This document shows positions 35,259-44,145 of a stretch of DNA of 48,180 nt, piece by piece. The position numbers were made by a program, and so were the translations under genes. Under the pieces are notes generated by a model. It had not been told where the DNA came from. It did not search any database and was given only the letters and a program-made list of their open reading frames with translations. The DNA lies in assembly GCA_017431785.1 (NCBI GenBank), contig JAFRKJ010000057.1, positions 1-48,180 of the forward strand, written 5' to 3'. Numbering within the stretch: position 1 is the stretch's first letter; the number at the start of each line of letters is the position of its first letter. This stretch comes from Bacillota bacterium. GTDB lineage: Bacteria > Bacillota > Clostridia > Peptostreptococcales > Anaerovoracaceae.

Positions 35259-35287
35259 ACTATAGCACTTTCACGTTGTAAAGTCAA
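35259..35287 (-). promoter_or_regulatory. Sigma-A promoter of the TrpR-like gene
   Basis: TTGACT (35282-35287), a 17-base spacer and TATAGT (35259-35264) on the minus strand. Confidence 0.82.
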
Positions 35288-35332
35288 GACGAAGGAAAGT
35301 ATCTGGAAGAGTTTGCACAATTAAAGAACAAT

Positions 35333-36460
35333 CTACTGCAAGAGTTCTTCTGCTTTTTCAAGCTGTTCATCAGCTTCTGTCTTTTCTTTGTCTTCCACCT
35401 TAACAGTCGGTTTGATTCCCTTTTGATGTATGACATGTTTGTCCGGTGAAAGATACTGCATGATCGTGAGTTTGAGCGCGGAGCCATCATCCATCTCAAT
35501 CGTTGTTTGGATGACACCTTTTCCGAAGGATTTTGTGCCTACGATTTCATATCCGTTATCCTTCAGCGCGCCTGCCAGTATTTCCGATGCAGATGCAGAG
35601 GATTCATTGATCAGAACCACTGCCGGGATTTTGGTTTTACCGTCATACGCATTATAAGTTTCTGTTTTCCCATTCTTGTCTTCCACATAACATACGACGC
35701 CTTCATCGAGCAATTCATCTGCGACTTCAACACTCTGATCTACGAGACCGCCGCCGTTATTCCTCAAATCAAGTATAAGGCCTTTTGCTTTATTCTTTTC
35801 TACTGCTTGAAGCGCTTCTTTGAAATCGGCGCCCGTATTGTTCAGGAATGAACTGATCTTGATATAACCAATGGAATTATCAAGCATTTCCCAGGTGACG
35901 CTTTGAAGGACGATATCATCACGTACCATCTTAACTTCTTTCTCTTTCCCGTCGTGGAACAGCATCAGTGTCACTTCTGTGCCTTTCTTGCCCCTTATGG
36001 CTGCAGCCATCACTTCGGAATTTGTATACGTCTGTCCGTCCACGGTCAGAATCAGATCCCCCTCAACAACACCGGCCTTTTCGGCTGGAGATCCTGCATT
36101 GACTTCGAGAACCTGAAAGTTGCCGTCATCGTCTTCTGAAAAAGTAATTCCTACACCAGAGTAGTTGCCTGTTGCCGATGCCATCCATGATTCATAATCT
36201 TCTTTGGTCATGTACTCTGAATATGGGTCGCCAAGACCGGACACATACCCTGCATAAGCACCGTCAACGAGATCCTTTTCGTCATATTCATTCAGGTAAT
36301 ACTTATCGATATATCCTTTGATCTCTTTCAGTTTTTCATCACTGGTGATGGCATATCCGGGCGAATACAGAAAAGCTGCGCAGACAGCTCCCATCAGAAT
36401 CGCTCCTGCAAAAAATACACCTGCCAAAATGAGTATGAAATTTTTCTTTTTGATCTGCAT
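35333..36460 (-). CDS. S41-family C-terminal processing protease
   Basis: A 375-residue CtpA/CtpB-type serine protease outside the membrane. It has a membrane anchor at about residues 6-27, an S41 N-terminal segment with YVSGLGDPYSEYMT, and a PDZ domain (about 90-175, starting near YSGVGITF). The catalytic Ser is in ESSASASE and the Lys in SFGKGVIQTT. The C-terminal tail is acidic and ends in EELLQ. GAGGTGACT precedes ATG 36460. It lies 7 bases after recJ. In other bacteria such proteases degrade cell-wall hydrolases or activate sporulation factors; here it is in the same block as FtsEX and an EnvC-like protein. Confidence 0.93.
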   Translation of the reverse strand: MQIKKKNFILILAGVFFAGAILMGAVCAAFLYSPGYAITSDEKLKEIKGYIDKYYLNEYDEKDLVDGAYAGYVSGLGDPYSEYMTKEDYESWMASATGNYSGVGITFSEDDDGNFQVLEVNAGSPAEKAGVVEGDLILTVDGQTYTNSEVMAAAIRGKKGTEVTLMLFHDGKEKEVKMVRDDIVLQSVTWEMLDNSIGYIKISSFLNNTGADFKEALQAVEKNKAKGLILDLRNNGGGLVDQSVEVADELLDEGVVCYVEDKNGKTETYNAYDGKTKIPAVVLINESSASASEILAGALKDNGYEIVGTKSFGKGVIQTTIEMDDGSALKLTIMQYLSPDKHVIHQKGIKPTVKVEDKEKTEADEQLEKAEELLQ

Positions 36461-36467
36461 AGTCACC

Positions 36468-38177
36468 TCAAGCTGATTTCTCAATAATCTCAACGATAAA
36501 CTGTACCCTCTCCTGTCCTTTCCAGACCTGGTAATTGATGTTTCCTACCACGTCAACCTTTTCATCGCCTTCGAGCAAAGGCTTCATTTCCTGCGCTTTT
36601 CTGAACAACACACATTCAGCGTAGGAATACCGCTCATCTTTCTGACCGCGGCTCTCTTTCTGTGCGCAGGCACTGAATCGGGCATGCGTGTGATCGCTTC
36701 CCATATAGGCCAGATTGCGAATGTCCACTTTTTTCATCATAAAACGCGGAACAGGATTGCCTTCCCCAAATGGTGCAATCTTTTTAAGCTCTTTTGCCAG
36801 CTCAACTGTCACATCTTCCGGCGAAATCTCCATATCGATGCTCACGGTCCTGTTGAGCAAGTGCGGATTCTCTGCAAGAAGAACTTCTACATCCCTGTTC
36901 AGAGAATCACGAAGGATTTCAAGATTCCTTTCCTCCATCAGAAAACCGCAAGCCTTACTGTGTCCTCCGAACCTGATAAACAGTTCGCTGTGTCTGTTCA
37001 GCAGATCGTATATATCGACGCCGTCGATGCTTCTGCCTGTTCCTTTCAGCAGAGCGGCATCATCATTGCTGCGACCTTTTTCCTCCGATGGAGTCACTAT
37101 GATAGCAGGCCTGTAGTACTGGTCTTTGATTTTTCCTGCAACAATACCTGCGATGCCTTCGTGAATATCGCCGATACTGAGCAGAATGAAGTCTTCATTA
37201 CCCTTGATCAACTCATTACATCTTCTGAAAGCATCTTCCTGAATGTTTTTCCGCTGTCTGTTGTAGCCGATCAGTGCATTCACCTTTTCATCAATGATCC
37301 TTTCGTCCGTTGTGTTGAACAGTTCAACGGCAGACATTGCCGAAGCCATCCTGCCTGTCGCATTGATATGCGGTACAACAGCAAAAGCAATATTGGTGGA
37401 TGTCATTTCTTCTATGGAAATCGCCTTTGCCAAACGGGATAATGACACTCTTCGTCCGCTGTTTGCAGTTTCGAGACCATATTTAACAAGTGTCCTGTTC
37501 TCATCACGCAAAGGCACGATATCTCCAATGGTTCCAACCGCCACCATATCAAGGGCGTCATTCAGAACCTTGCGCGGCAAGTCCGCTGTCCTCTGCAGTG
37601 CCTGAAGAAACTTGAACGCCACACCGCATCCGGCGAGATCCTGACATGGATATGGTTCCTTTCCGTCTTCCAGCATGAATTTCTGCGGCTTTTTGGGATC
37701 AATCACGATTCCGTCTGCAATCGTATCTTCAATATTGTGATGATCTGTAACGATGACTTTAAGCCCTTTGGCTGTTGCGTACTTTACTTCTTTCTGTGAG
37801 ACACATCCGCAATCGACAGTGATGATCAGATCAGCACCTTGTTCAATAATCTTATCAATAGCAGAGATGTTCAAGCCATATCCCTCTTCGAACCTGGATG
37901 GAATATAGAAGAACCAGTTGTCTGTCAGTTCGGATACGCCGCAGGCCATAACGGTAGACGCCGTAACGCCATCTGCATCGTAATCACCATAAATGCATAT
38001 GTGTTCGCCGTTTTTTGCAGCAGATATCAGTAAATCCACTCCCGCTTTCATACTGTCAAGCAGGAATGGATCATAGGTACGTTTCGGCCTTACAGAGAGA
38101 AATTCCTCTCTGTCTTCATCACTTAATATGCCGCGTTTATTCAGTATTTCATTAATGATTTCTTCTGTTTTTTTCAT
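36468..38177 (-). CDS. recJ: Single-stranded-DNA exonuclease RecJ
   Basis: RecJ is a 5'-3' exonuclease on single-stranded DNA, used in recombination and mismatch repair. The 569-residue protein has the DHH-family motifs: YGDYDADGVTAS near residue 63, TVDCGC, and VTDHHN (motif III). The DHHA1 region contains RFGGHSKACGF. A C-terminal OB-like domain follows, ending in QFIVEIIEKS. The length matches Firmicute RecJ cores. It follows the M23 gene by 3 bases and precedes ctpA by 7. Confidence 0.95.
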   Translation of the reverse strand: MKKTEEIINEILNKRGILSDEDREEFLSVRPKRTYDPFLLDSMKAGVDLLISAAKNGEHICIYGDYDADGVTASTVMACGVSELTDNWFFYIPSRFEEGYGLNISAIDKIIEQGADLIITVDCGCVSQKEVKYATAKGLKVIVTDHHNIEDTIADGIVIDPKKPQKFMLEDGKEPYPCQDLAGCGVAFKFLQALQRTADLPRKVLNDALDMVAVGTIGDIVPLRDENRTLVKYGLETANSGRRVSLSRLAKAISIEEMTSTNIAFAVVPHINATGRMASAMSAVELFNTTDERIIDEKVNALIGYNRQRKNIQEDAFRRCNELIKGNEDFILLSIGDIHEGIAGIVAGKIKDQYYRPAIIVTPSEEKGRSNDDAALLKGTGRSIDGVDIYDLLNRHSELFIRFGGHSKACGFLMEERNLEILRDSLNRDVEVLLAENPHLLNRTVSIDMEISPEDVTVELAKELKKIAPFGEGNPVPRFMMKKVDIRNLAYMGSDHTHARFSACAQKESRGQKDERYSYAECVLFRKAQEMKPLLEGDEKVDVVGNINYQVWKGQERVQFIVEIIEKSA

Positions 38178-38180
38178 GCT

Positions 38181-39266
38181 CTACAAATAGGAAAAAGGAT
38201 TCTGCGTCGTTCCGTCTTTGAATACTCTGAAGTCCAGGTGATTGCCGGTGGATGATCCTGTCGTACCAACATAGGCGATGGTCTGACCTTTTGATACTGT
38301 CTGGCCTACCGATGCGGCAAATCCTGAACAGTGGTTGTACATGGTAACGAGACCGCCGCCGTGATCGACCTTGATGGAGTTCCCGAATCCGCCGTTCCAA
38401 CCGACGCTGATGACCTTGCCGTCAGCGCAGGCGACAATGGCTGCTCCACCGTTGGCTGCAACATCGATTCCTCCGTGGAATTCTCTTCCATGGAATGGAC
38501 AGATTCTCCATCCATAGCCCGAAGAGACGTTTTGCGAACTAGGTACCGGCCACGCGAATGCCCCTCCACCATAGCTGGAAGTGCTGCTGCTGCTCGTCTC
38601 TCCGCTTTGTGCGGAAGACGCGAGTCTTGCAGCTTCCGCTGCAGCTTCATTTTCCAGGTCATCCAGCATGGCTGCTGTCTTTTCGTTGTCTTTTGCGATT
38701 TTCTGCTTCTCTGCTTCCACCGTTTCCATATTTGCCTGCGCAACCTGTTTGGAATCTTTCAATTCTTTTGAAAGCTTTTCAACTTTATTTTTCTTTTTTT
38801 CGATCTTATCATGGGAATCCTGAAGCTCTTCCAGAACATCCTTATCAGATGCATAGATTTTCTGCACAAGATCCATATTGGTCAGAAACTCAGAGAAGCT
38901 ATTTGAATTCATGAGGACATCCATGAATCCGACAGAACCATTCTTGTACATGGCGCGAAGGCGGATTCCGAGTTCCTCGTTCTGGGCATCCACTTTCTCC
39001 TGCGCTTCCTTCAGATCTTTTTTAAGCACTTCAAGCTCACCCTCAGAAGTTTCAATCTGATCATTCAGCTCATAAATCGTCTCTTCCAGAGAGTTGACTT
39101 GATTTGAGAGATCTTTTTCTTTTGCCTGTCCTTCTTTCAGCTCTTCCTGTTTTTGATCTATTTCATCTTGCAGTTCCGAAAGCGGCGTCGCATAGACGGC
39201 GGTCGACCCAAAAGAAAAGCAAATTGCAAGCATGAATGAAATTATAACTGCTGTTTTCTTCTTCAT
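38181..39266 (-). CDS. EnvC-like M23 (LytM) protein with altered HxH motif
   Basis: A 361-residue exported protein: signal peptide to about 27 (ends TAVYATP), coiled coil at about 30-220, a short Ser/Gly linker, then a C-terminal LytM domain. This is the layout of EnvC and related FtsEX partners. In the LytM domain HGGIDVAA (first His and Asp) and MYNHCS are present, but the final HxH reads NHLDF, so the last zinc-binding His is Asp. That suggests a degenerate enzyme that activates another hydrolase, as EnvC does. It directly follows ftsX. The start is uncertain: ATG 39266 has only a weak upstream site; GTG 39278 and TTG 39293 are possible. Confidence 0.88.
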   Translation of the reverse strand: MKKKTAVIISFMLAICFSFGSTAVYATPLSELQDEIDQKQEELKEGQAKEKDLSNQVNSLEETIYELNDQIETSEGELEVLKKDLKEAQEKVDAQNEELGIRLRAMYKNGSVGFMDVLMNSNSFSEFLTNMDLVQKIYASDKDVLEELQDSHDKIEKKKNKVEKLSKELKDSKQVAQANMETVEAEKQKIAKDNEKTAAMLDDLENEAAAEAARLASSAQSGETSSSSTSSYGGGAFAWPVPSSQNVSSGYGWRICPFHGREFHGGIDVAANGGAAIVACADGKVISVGWNGGFGNSIKVDHGGGLVTMYNHCSGFAASVGQTVSKGQTIAYVGTTGSSTGNHLDFRVFKDGTTQNPFSYL

Positions 39267-39293
39267 AACTAAAAACACTACTCTCGTCTGCAA

Positions 39294-40184
39294 CTACGCG
39301 TCCAGGAACTTCCTCATGGAAATGATACTTCCGCAGGAACCTATGCTCACGCCGAGCGCCAGGAATATCCACGCGAAATTGTAGATGAGGAATCCCACAG
39401 GAACCATCGGCATGGAAAGCATCTGATATGCCTGATCACCGATTAGCTCAACAATCTGGTCGTAAACAAGATATGTGATCGCAAGGGAAATGATTGCGGA
39501 TATCACACCGATGAGAATTCCTTCAACAAGGAATGGTCCCCTGATGAACCAGTTCGTTGCGCCGACATATTTCATAATACTGATTTCTTCTGCTCTATTG
39601 AATACAGTCAGCTTGATCGTATTTGATACAACGATGATGGAAACAATGATAAGGAATATCATAATCACGATCGCTGAAATCTGGATGAATTTCGTTGCTT
39701 TGAGGAGCTTATCAACGGTACTTTTATAGTATTTGACGTCCTCAATACCTGAATATCCGGCAGCATGTTCCGCCAATGCATCCGCCTTTTCCAGATCATC
39801 GATCATTACCACGACCGAATTCGGCAGAGGGTTATCCTCCAGACTATCGAGCAGATATCCATTCTCTCCCCATCTTGCTTTGAATTCCGCCATGGCTTCT
39901 TCTTTTGTCTTGTAGTAGGCGTCGGACACTCCATCCTGCTGTTTCATGTCATCGACCATGGCTTGCGCATCCTCCTCGGTCGTCTTGTCAAGAAGGAATA
40001 TCTCAATGGAGTCATAATCGCCTTTTACTGTCTCAGCAGCAGCATTGACATTGATAAACAGGATGAAGAACAGACTGAGAATCAGCATCATGCATGTAAT
40101 CGCAAAAATAGAAATCACAGACATGCTTCTGTTTCTGCCGAACTGGATGAAGGCCTGTTTCACAGTGTAAGCAAATGTTTTCAT
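39294..40184 (-). CDS. ftsX: Cell division ABC transporter permease FtsX
   Basis: FtsX is the membrane part of FtsEX, which passes ATP-driven signals to cell-wall hydrolases outside. The 296 residues show a basic N terminus, the first membrane segment at about 22-45, an extracytoplasmic domain at about 50-165, then three more segments. The cytosolic AEEISIMKYVGATNWFIRGPFLVEG, typical of FtsX, lies at about 195-220. The start overlaps the ftsE stop by one base (TGATG). The next gene encodes the EnvC-like protein, the expected extracellular partner. Confidence 0.96.
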   Translation of the reverse strand: MKTFAYTVKQAFIQFGRNRSMSVISIFAITCMMLILSLFFILFINVNAAAETVKGDYDSIEIFLLDKTTEEDAQAMVDDMKQQDGVSDAYYKTKEEAMAEFKARWGENGYLLDSLEDNPLPNSVVVMIDDLEKADALAEHAAGYSGIEDVKYYKSTVDKLLKATKFIQISAIVIMIFLIIVSIIVVSNTIKLTVFNRAEEISIMKYVGATNWFIRGPFLVEGILIGVISAIISLAITYLVYDQIVELIGDQAYQMLSMPMVPVGFLIYNFAWIFLALGVSIGSCGSIISMRKFLDA

Positions 40185-40954
40185 CAGCGCCTTCCTCCTC
40201 TCCTGAATCCCGCCTTGAACGTACCGCGTGAATTCATCGGCATCGTATCGAATGCGCTCGTTGCATCCTCTAACGCCTCTTTGTATCCGTACATTCCGGT
40301 TTCATCACGAACAATACGTCCTTTCTCAATCGCAATAACACGTTTCTCCATCTTGTCCACGATATCCTTGGCATGGGTTACCATGAGAATCGTGGTTCCA
40401 AGCTGATTGATCTGATTCAGAAGCTGCATGATTTCCCATGCAGTATCAGGGTCCAGATTTCCCGTCGGCTCATCTGCGATGAGAATCTTAGGTCTGTTTA
40501 CGATCGCCCTTGCAATCGCAACACGCTGCTGCTCCCCGGCAGACAATTCATCCGGGTATTTCTTGGCTTTGTCAGCTATTCCCATCATGGTAAGAACCTG
40601 CGGAACCTGCTTCTTGATGGTTTTCTTCGGCTTGTGGATGATTTCCATTGCAAAAGCAACATTCTCATAAACGGTCTTCTTTGGCAAAAGCCTGAAGTCC
40701 TGGAATACGATACCGATATTTCTCCTCAGCTTAGGAATGTTTCTTGCGGACATTTTTGTTACATTCTGTCCTCTGACAATAATGGTCCCTCTGTCCGCAT
40801 CCAGTTCCTTGAGAATCAATTTGACAAAGGTTGATTTGCCGGCTCCGCTTGGACCTACGAGGAATACAAAATCTCCCTCGTTGATTTTAACGGAGACGTC
40901 ATCCAGACCTATATTGGATTTATAACGTTTTGTAACGTTCTTAAACTCTATCAT
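40184..40954 (-). CDS. ftsE: Cell division ATP-binding protein FtsE
   Basis: The cytosolic ATPase of FtsEX. The 256-residue protein has Walker A GPSGAGKSTFV (about 35-45), Q loop VFQDFRLLP, signature LSAGEQQR, Walker B ILIADEPTGNLD and the switch His in VTHAKD. It is about 28 residues longer than usual; the added C terminus is basic and Gly/Arg-rich (ending FRRGGRR). ATG 40954 (MIEFKNVTKRY) is the family start; a longer frame upstream lies inside the transketolase gene. It begins 14 bases after that gene and has AGAGG upstream. Confidence 0.96.
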   Translation of the reverse strand: MIEFKNVTKRYKSNIGLDDVSVKINEGDFVFLVGPSGAGKSTFVKLILKELDADRGTIIVRGQNVTKMSARNIPKLRRNIGIVFQDFRLLPKKTVYENVAFAMEIIHKPKKTIKKQVPQVLTMMGIADKAKKYPDELSAGEQQRVAIARAIVNRPKILIADEPTGNLDPDTAWEIMQLLNQINQLGTTILMVTHAKDIVDKMEKRVIAIEKGRIVRDETGMYGYKEALEDATSAFDTMPMNSRGTFKAGFRRGGRR

Positions 40955-40968
40955 GTAATAATAAACCT

Positions 40969-41898
40969 CTAAAGCACACTTCTTACAGCATCGGCAATAT
41001 CGTCTGCCGTCATCTTGTATTTCGCAAGGAGCTGATCTGGTTTGCCGGACTCTCCGAAAGTATCCAGTTGTCCGACCATCGCCATCTTGCAAGGGCAATT
41101 CTTCACGACAACCTGAGCCACTGCATCTCCAAGCCCTCCGATGACCCCGTGTTCTTCAGCCGTTACGATGGCTCCGGTTTCCTGTGCGGCTTTAATGATG
41201 ATTTCTTCATCAATCGGCTTGATCGTATGGATATCGATCACTCTCACATCGATGCCTTCCCCTGCAAGTGTTTTTGCCGCCTCATAAGCTTCATTCACCA
41301 TGATTCCTGTTGCGATGATAGAAACATCTTTACCATCACGAATCAGATTGCCCTTACCCAGTGTGATTTCATCTTCTTCATTGTAGAATACAGGCACTGC
41401 AGCTCTTCCAACTCTGAAATAGCATGGTCCTTCAATCTCAACGATCTGTCTGAGCAGCTTCTTTGCCGCAACAGCATCTGACGGGTTGACCACCATCATG
41501 CCCGGAATGGTTCTCATGAGCGCAATATCCTCGAAAGTCTGATGGCTTGCGCCATCTTCCCCAACAGTGATACCAGCATGAGAAGCGCAGATTTTCACAT
41601 TCGCACCGGTATACCCGATGGAGTTTCTGATGATTTCAAAGGCTCTGCCAGTGGCGAACATAGCAAAGGTGCTTGCGCAGACGATTTTCCCGCTTAAAGC
41701 AAGTCCGGAGGCTACGCCGTACATATTCTGTTCTGCAATACCCATGTTAAAAAATCTGTCTGGATACGCTTTTGCAAACATTCCTGTCTTTGTGGAACCG
41801 GAAAGGTCTGCATCCATAACAACCAGATTGTCATATTCCTTACCGAGCTCAACGAGCGCTTCGCCGTAAGCCTGTCTTGTTGCAATTTTATCAGCCAT
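40969..41898 (-). CDS. Transketolase, C-terminal subunit
   Basis: The second half of a split transketolase, 309 residues, holding the pyrimidine-binding domain and the C-terminal domain. It begins with ATRQAYGEALVELGKEYDN and has DADLSGSTKTG, NMGIAEQNM with the Glu that activates thiamine diphosphate, and SHAGITVGEDGASHQ. The C-terminal part includes EEHGVIGGLGDAVA. Together with the upstream gene it transfers two-carbon units between sugar phosphates. In anaerobes lacking the oxidative pentose pathway this supplies ribose 5-phosphate. It follows the partner gene by 11 bases with GGAGAG upstream. Confidence 0.94.
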   Translation of the reverse strand: MADKIATRQAYGEALVELGKEYDNLVVMDADLSGSTKTGMFAKAYPDRFFNMGIAEQNMYGVASGLALSGKIVCASTFAMFATGRAFEIIRNSIGYTGANVKICASHAGITVGEDGASHQTFEDIALMRTIPGMMVVNPSDAVAAKKLLRQIVEIEGPCYFRVGRAAVPVFYNEEDEITLGKGNLIRDGKDVSIIATGIMVNEAYEAAKTLAGEGIDVRVIDIHTIKPIDEEIIIKAAQETGAIVTAEEHGVIGGLGDAVAQVVVKNCPCKMAMVGQLDTFGESGKPDQLLAKYKMTADDIADAVRSVL

Positions 41899-41909
41899 TT
41901 TGTCTCTCC

Positions 41910-42740
41910 TTACTGAAGCGCGGCCTTAGCGGCTTCGAGTTCATCAAGTGCCTGCTTTGTCTGTTCATCGTTCGGAGCTTTCCCATGCCATCCTGCCTGG
42001 TCCTCCATAAATGAAACTCCCTTGCCCTTGACTGTTTCCGCAACGATAACGGTTGGTTTGCCTGAACACTGTCTTGCCTTTGCGAAAGCATCCAGTATCT
42101 GTTCCATATCGTGTCCGTCGATTTCTATTACATTCCATCCGAAGCTTTCAAATTTGGAGCCGATCGGCATGACTGTCATAACATCATCATTTCTTCCGTC
42201 GATCTGCAGTCCGTTGTGGTCAACGATGGCTACAAGATTATCAAGTCCGTAGTGTGATGCTGACATAGCTGCTTCCCAGATGAGTCCTTCCTGAAGCTCA
42301 CCATCCCCAAGCACTGCATAGACTCTTCCCGGATCATGATCAATCTTGTTCGCAATGGCCATACCGACCGCTGCGCTGAATCCCTGTCCCAGTGATCCTG
42401 TTGACATCTCAATGCCTGGAATTTTCATGTTCGGATGGCCCTGGAATTTTGATCCGATTTTACGGAGATTCGTTATGAAATCTTCCATGTCAAAGTATCC
42501 TGCGATACCCATGGCTGACAGCTGAGCCGGGCCGGCGTGTCCCTTTGAAAACACACACTTGTCTCTGCCCTTCATAGCAGGGTCCTTAGGATTGATGTTC
42601 ATCTCATGGAAGTAAAGTGCTGTAACTAAATCAGCAGCAGAAAGGGATCCGCCCGGATGCCCTGAACCTGCATTGTGAAGTGCCTTGATAATGCCCATGC
42701 GCACATCAGCAGCAGTCTTTTCCAGTTCTCTTATGCTCAT
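41910..42740 (-). CDS. Transketolase, N-terminal subunit
   Basis: The first half of the split transketolase, 276 residues, carrying the thiamine diphosphate pyrophosphate-binding domain. Visible are HNAGSGHPGGSLSAADLV, MSTGSLGQGFSAAVGMA, and GDGELQEGLIWEA followed by VDHNGLQIDG, the metal- and cofactor-binding segment. The end (ETVKGKGVSFMED) matches the usual domain end. GGAGGAAACCGGTAT precedes the ATG. It is first in the block that runs through ftsEX to ctpA. TATAAT at 42787-42792 on the minus strand may be its -10 box. Confidence 0.95.
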   Translation of the reverse strand: MSIRELEKTAADVRMGIIKALHNAGSGHPGGSLSAADLVTALYFHEMNINPKDPAMKGRDKCVFSKGHAGPAQLSAMGIAGYFDMEDFITNLRKIGSKFQGHPNMKIPGIEMSTGSLGQGFSAAVGMAIANKIDHDPGRVYAVLGDGELQEGLIWEAAMSASHYGLDNLVAIVDHNGLQIDGRNDDVMTVMPIGSKFESFGWNVIEIDGHDMEQILDAFAKARQCSGKPTVIVAETVKGKGVSFMEDQAGWHGKAPNDEQTKQALDELEAAKAALQ

Positions 42741-42817
42741 ATACCGGTTTCCTCCAAATATTGTTTATTGCTTCGAAAAAATACTCATTATACATCAATA
42801 TATAGTATACATAAAAA

Positions 42818-42841
42818 GAACCCTTATGACAATAAGAGTTC
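42818..42841 (-). terminator. Terminator of the NAD(P)HX dehydratase unit
   Basis: A 10-bp stem with one G-U pair on the minus strand (GAACTCTTAT/ATAAGGGTTC), followed by TTTTTATG. It lies 37 bases after nnrD. Confidence 0.82.
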
Positions 42842-42878
42842 CTGAAATTCACAATATCTTTACATTTTTCTCAAACGA

Positions 42879-43745
42879 TTACAAGGCATTGATTGCCGCA
42901 GCTACAGCATCGGCGATATCTGCAGAGGTCATTCCGTATTCTCCTATATTTTCTGCAGCGATATCTCCAGCCAGACCATGCAGGAATGCTGCAGCACAGA
43001 CTCTTTCTATCGGAGCAGCTTCCAAATGTTTCTGCCCGAGCAGTGATGTGATGATACCGCTCAGAACATCCCCGCTGCCTCCCGTTGCCATACCGGGATT
43101 GCCAGTCGGGTTCTCATATAGTTCAATTCCATCAGCATCTCCTTCAGCAATCAGCGTCGTCGCCCCTTTCAGGAGTACGATCGAACCTGTCCCTTTCGCC
43201 AGTTCCTCTGCTGTTTTTTCTCTCCCCAGTTCTTTGTATGTACCAAGATCAAGTGCATGCAGCATTCTCCCCGCCTCACCCGGATGGGGTGTAAATACTG
43301 TGACGCCATCTCTCTTTCTGGCTTCTTCAAATCCATTGTATTTGCAAAGGCAATTGATTCCATCAGCATCCAGAACAAGTGGTCCGCGATAATCATTCAG
43401 TACTCTGAACAAAAGCGCCATGGCATCTTCTTCCGTCCCGATTCCGGGACCCATGCAAATGGCATCGTAAATGTTCAGATCCGTTTTGGCGGCTTCTTCT
43501 CTGTTGATGCACATCGCTTCCGGAACGGATATCTGAAGAATATTGAAGAGTTCATCCGGAACAGATACTTTCACAAGTCCCGCACCGGAATACAGTGCAC
43601 CTCTTGCGGAAAGCACTGCAGCCCCAGCCATTCCTTTTGACCCGGCAATCATCAGAACGCGACCGGCCTGGCCTTTATGCATATCGGCAGGTCTGTCTGT
43701 GATGACACTCCGGACATATTCTGTTGTAATCTGTTTTTTGTTCAT
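42879..43745 (-). CDS. nnrD: ADP-dependent (S)-NAD(P)H-hydrate dehydratase
   Basis: Repairs hydrated NADH or NADPH by removing water at the cost of ADP or ATP. The 288 residues correspond to the C-terminal (CARKD, ribokinase-like) half of the YjeF protein: GRVLMIAGSKGMAGAAVLSARGAL near 28-48, TPHPGEAGRM, and NPGMATGGSGDVLSGII near the C terminus with the catalytic Asp. The N-terminal epimerase domain (NnrE) is absent, so that activity must be encoded elsewhere or be missing. TTGAGGG precedes the ATG. It follows two small uncharacterised genes. Confidence 0.94.
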   Translation of the reverse strand: MNKKQITTEYVRSVITDRPADMHKGQAGRVLMIAGSKGMAGAAVLSARGALYSGAGLVKVSVPDELFNILQISVPEAMCINREEAAKTDLNIYDAICMGPGIGTEEDAMALLFRVLNDYRGPLVLDADGINCLCKYNGFEEARKRDGVTVFTPHPGEAGRMLHALDLGTYKELGREKTAEELAKGTGSIVLLKGATTLIAEGDADGIELYENPTGNPGMATGGSGDVLSGIITSLLGQKHLEAAPIERVCAAAFLHGLAGDIAAENIGEYGMTSADIADAVAAAINAL

Positions 43746-43796
43746 ATTACCCTCAATTGGACACTTTTTACCCTCTATCAGACAGACAAGTTTCTT

Positions 43797-44114
43797 TTAA
43801 TCCGACATGGCGCGCAGTTTATCAGCTGCCTGCCGGTTTACCCGCATGAGAATTCTGCCTCTGTTTTTTGTGTAAACAGCAAGATCCTCGTGAAGAAACG
43901 CTTCATCCTTTGCCTCAATTCTGGCGATATCTCCATCATGGATTTCAAAAGTAATGGGATTGTCATCGATCTGTACGAACAACCCGATCCGTAGCCTGTC
44001 ATTGGGGCTCACTGCGAAATATTCCGTTTGATCTTTCTCAATCAACCAGTAGATATAACTGCCGTCATAACTGCCGCCGACCACTCTGCCGATTGGGGGA
44101 ATAAGTTTGGCCAT
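43797..44114 (-). CDS. Uncharacterised small beta-rich protein
   Basis: 105 residues, not recognised. The start MAKLIPPIGRVVGGSYDGSY has GAGGTAATCA upstream. The sequence alternates hydrophobic and polar residues over the first 80 positions, which suggests a small beta fold, then ends in a helix (NRQAADKLRAMSD). There is no signal peptide, membrane segment or cysteine. It lies between the 163-residue unknown gene and nnrD, with gaps of about 30 and 51 bases, so it is probably in the same transcript. A direct repeat GAGGGTAA occurs twice in the gap before nnrD. Confidence 0.75.
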   Translation of the reverse strand: MAKLIPPIGRVVGGSYDGSYIYWLIEKDQTEYFAVSPNDRLRIGLFVQIDDNPITFEIHDGDIARIEAKDEAFLHEDLAVYTKNRGRILMRVNRQAADKLRAMSD

Positions 44115-44145
44115 TGATTACCTCATTCTATATTGTACTGCCGCA

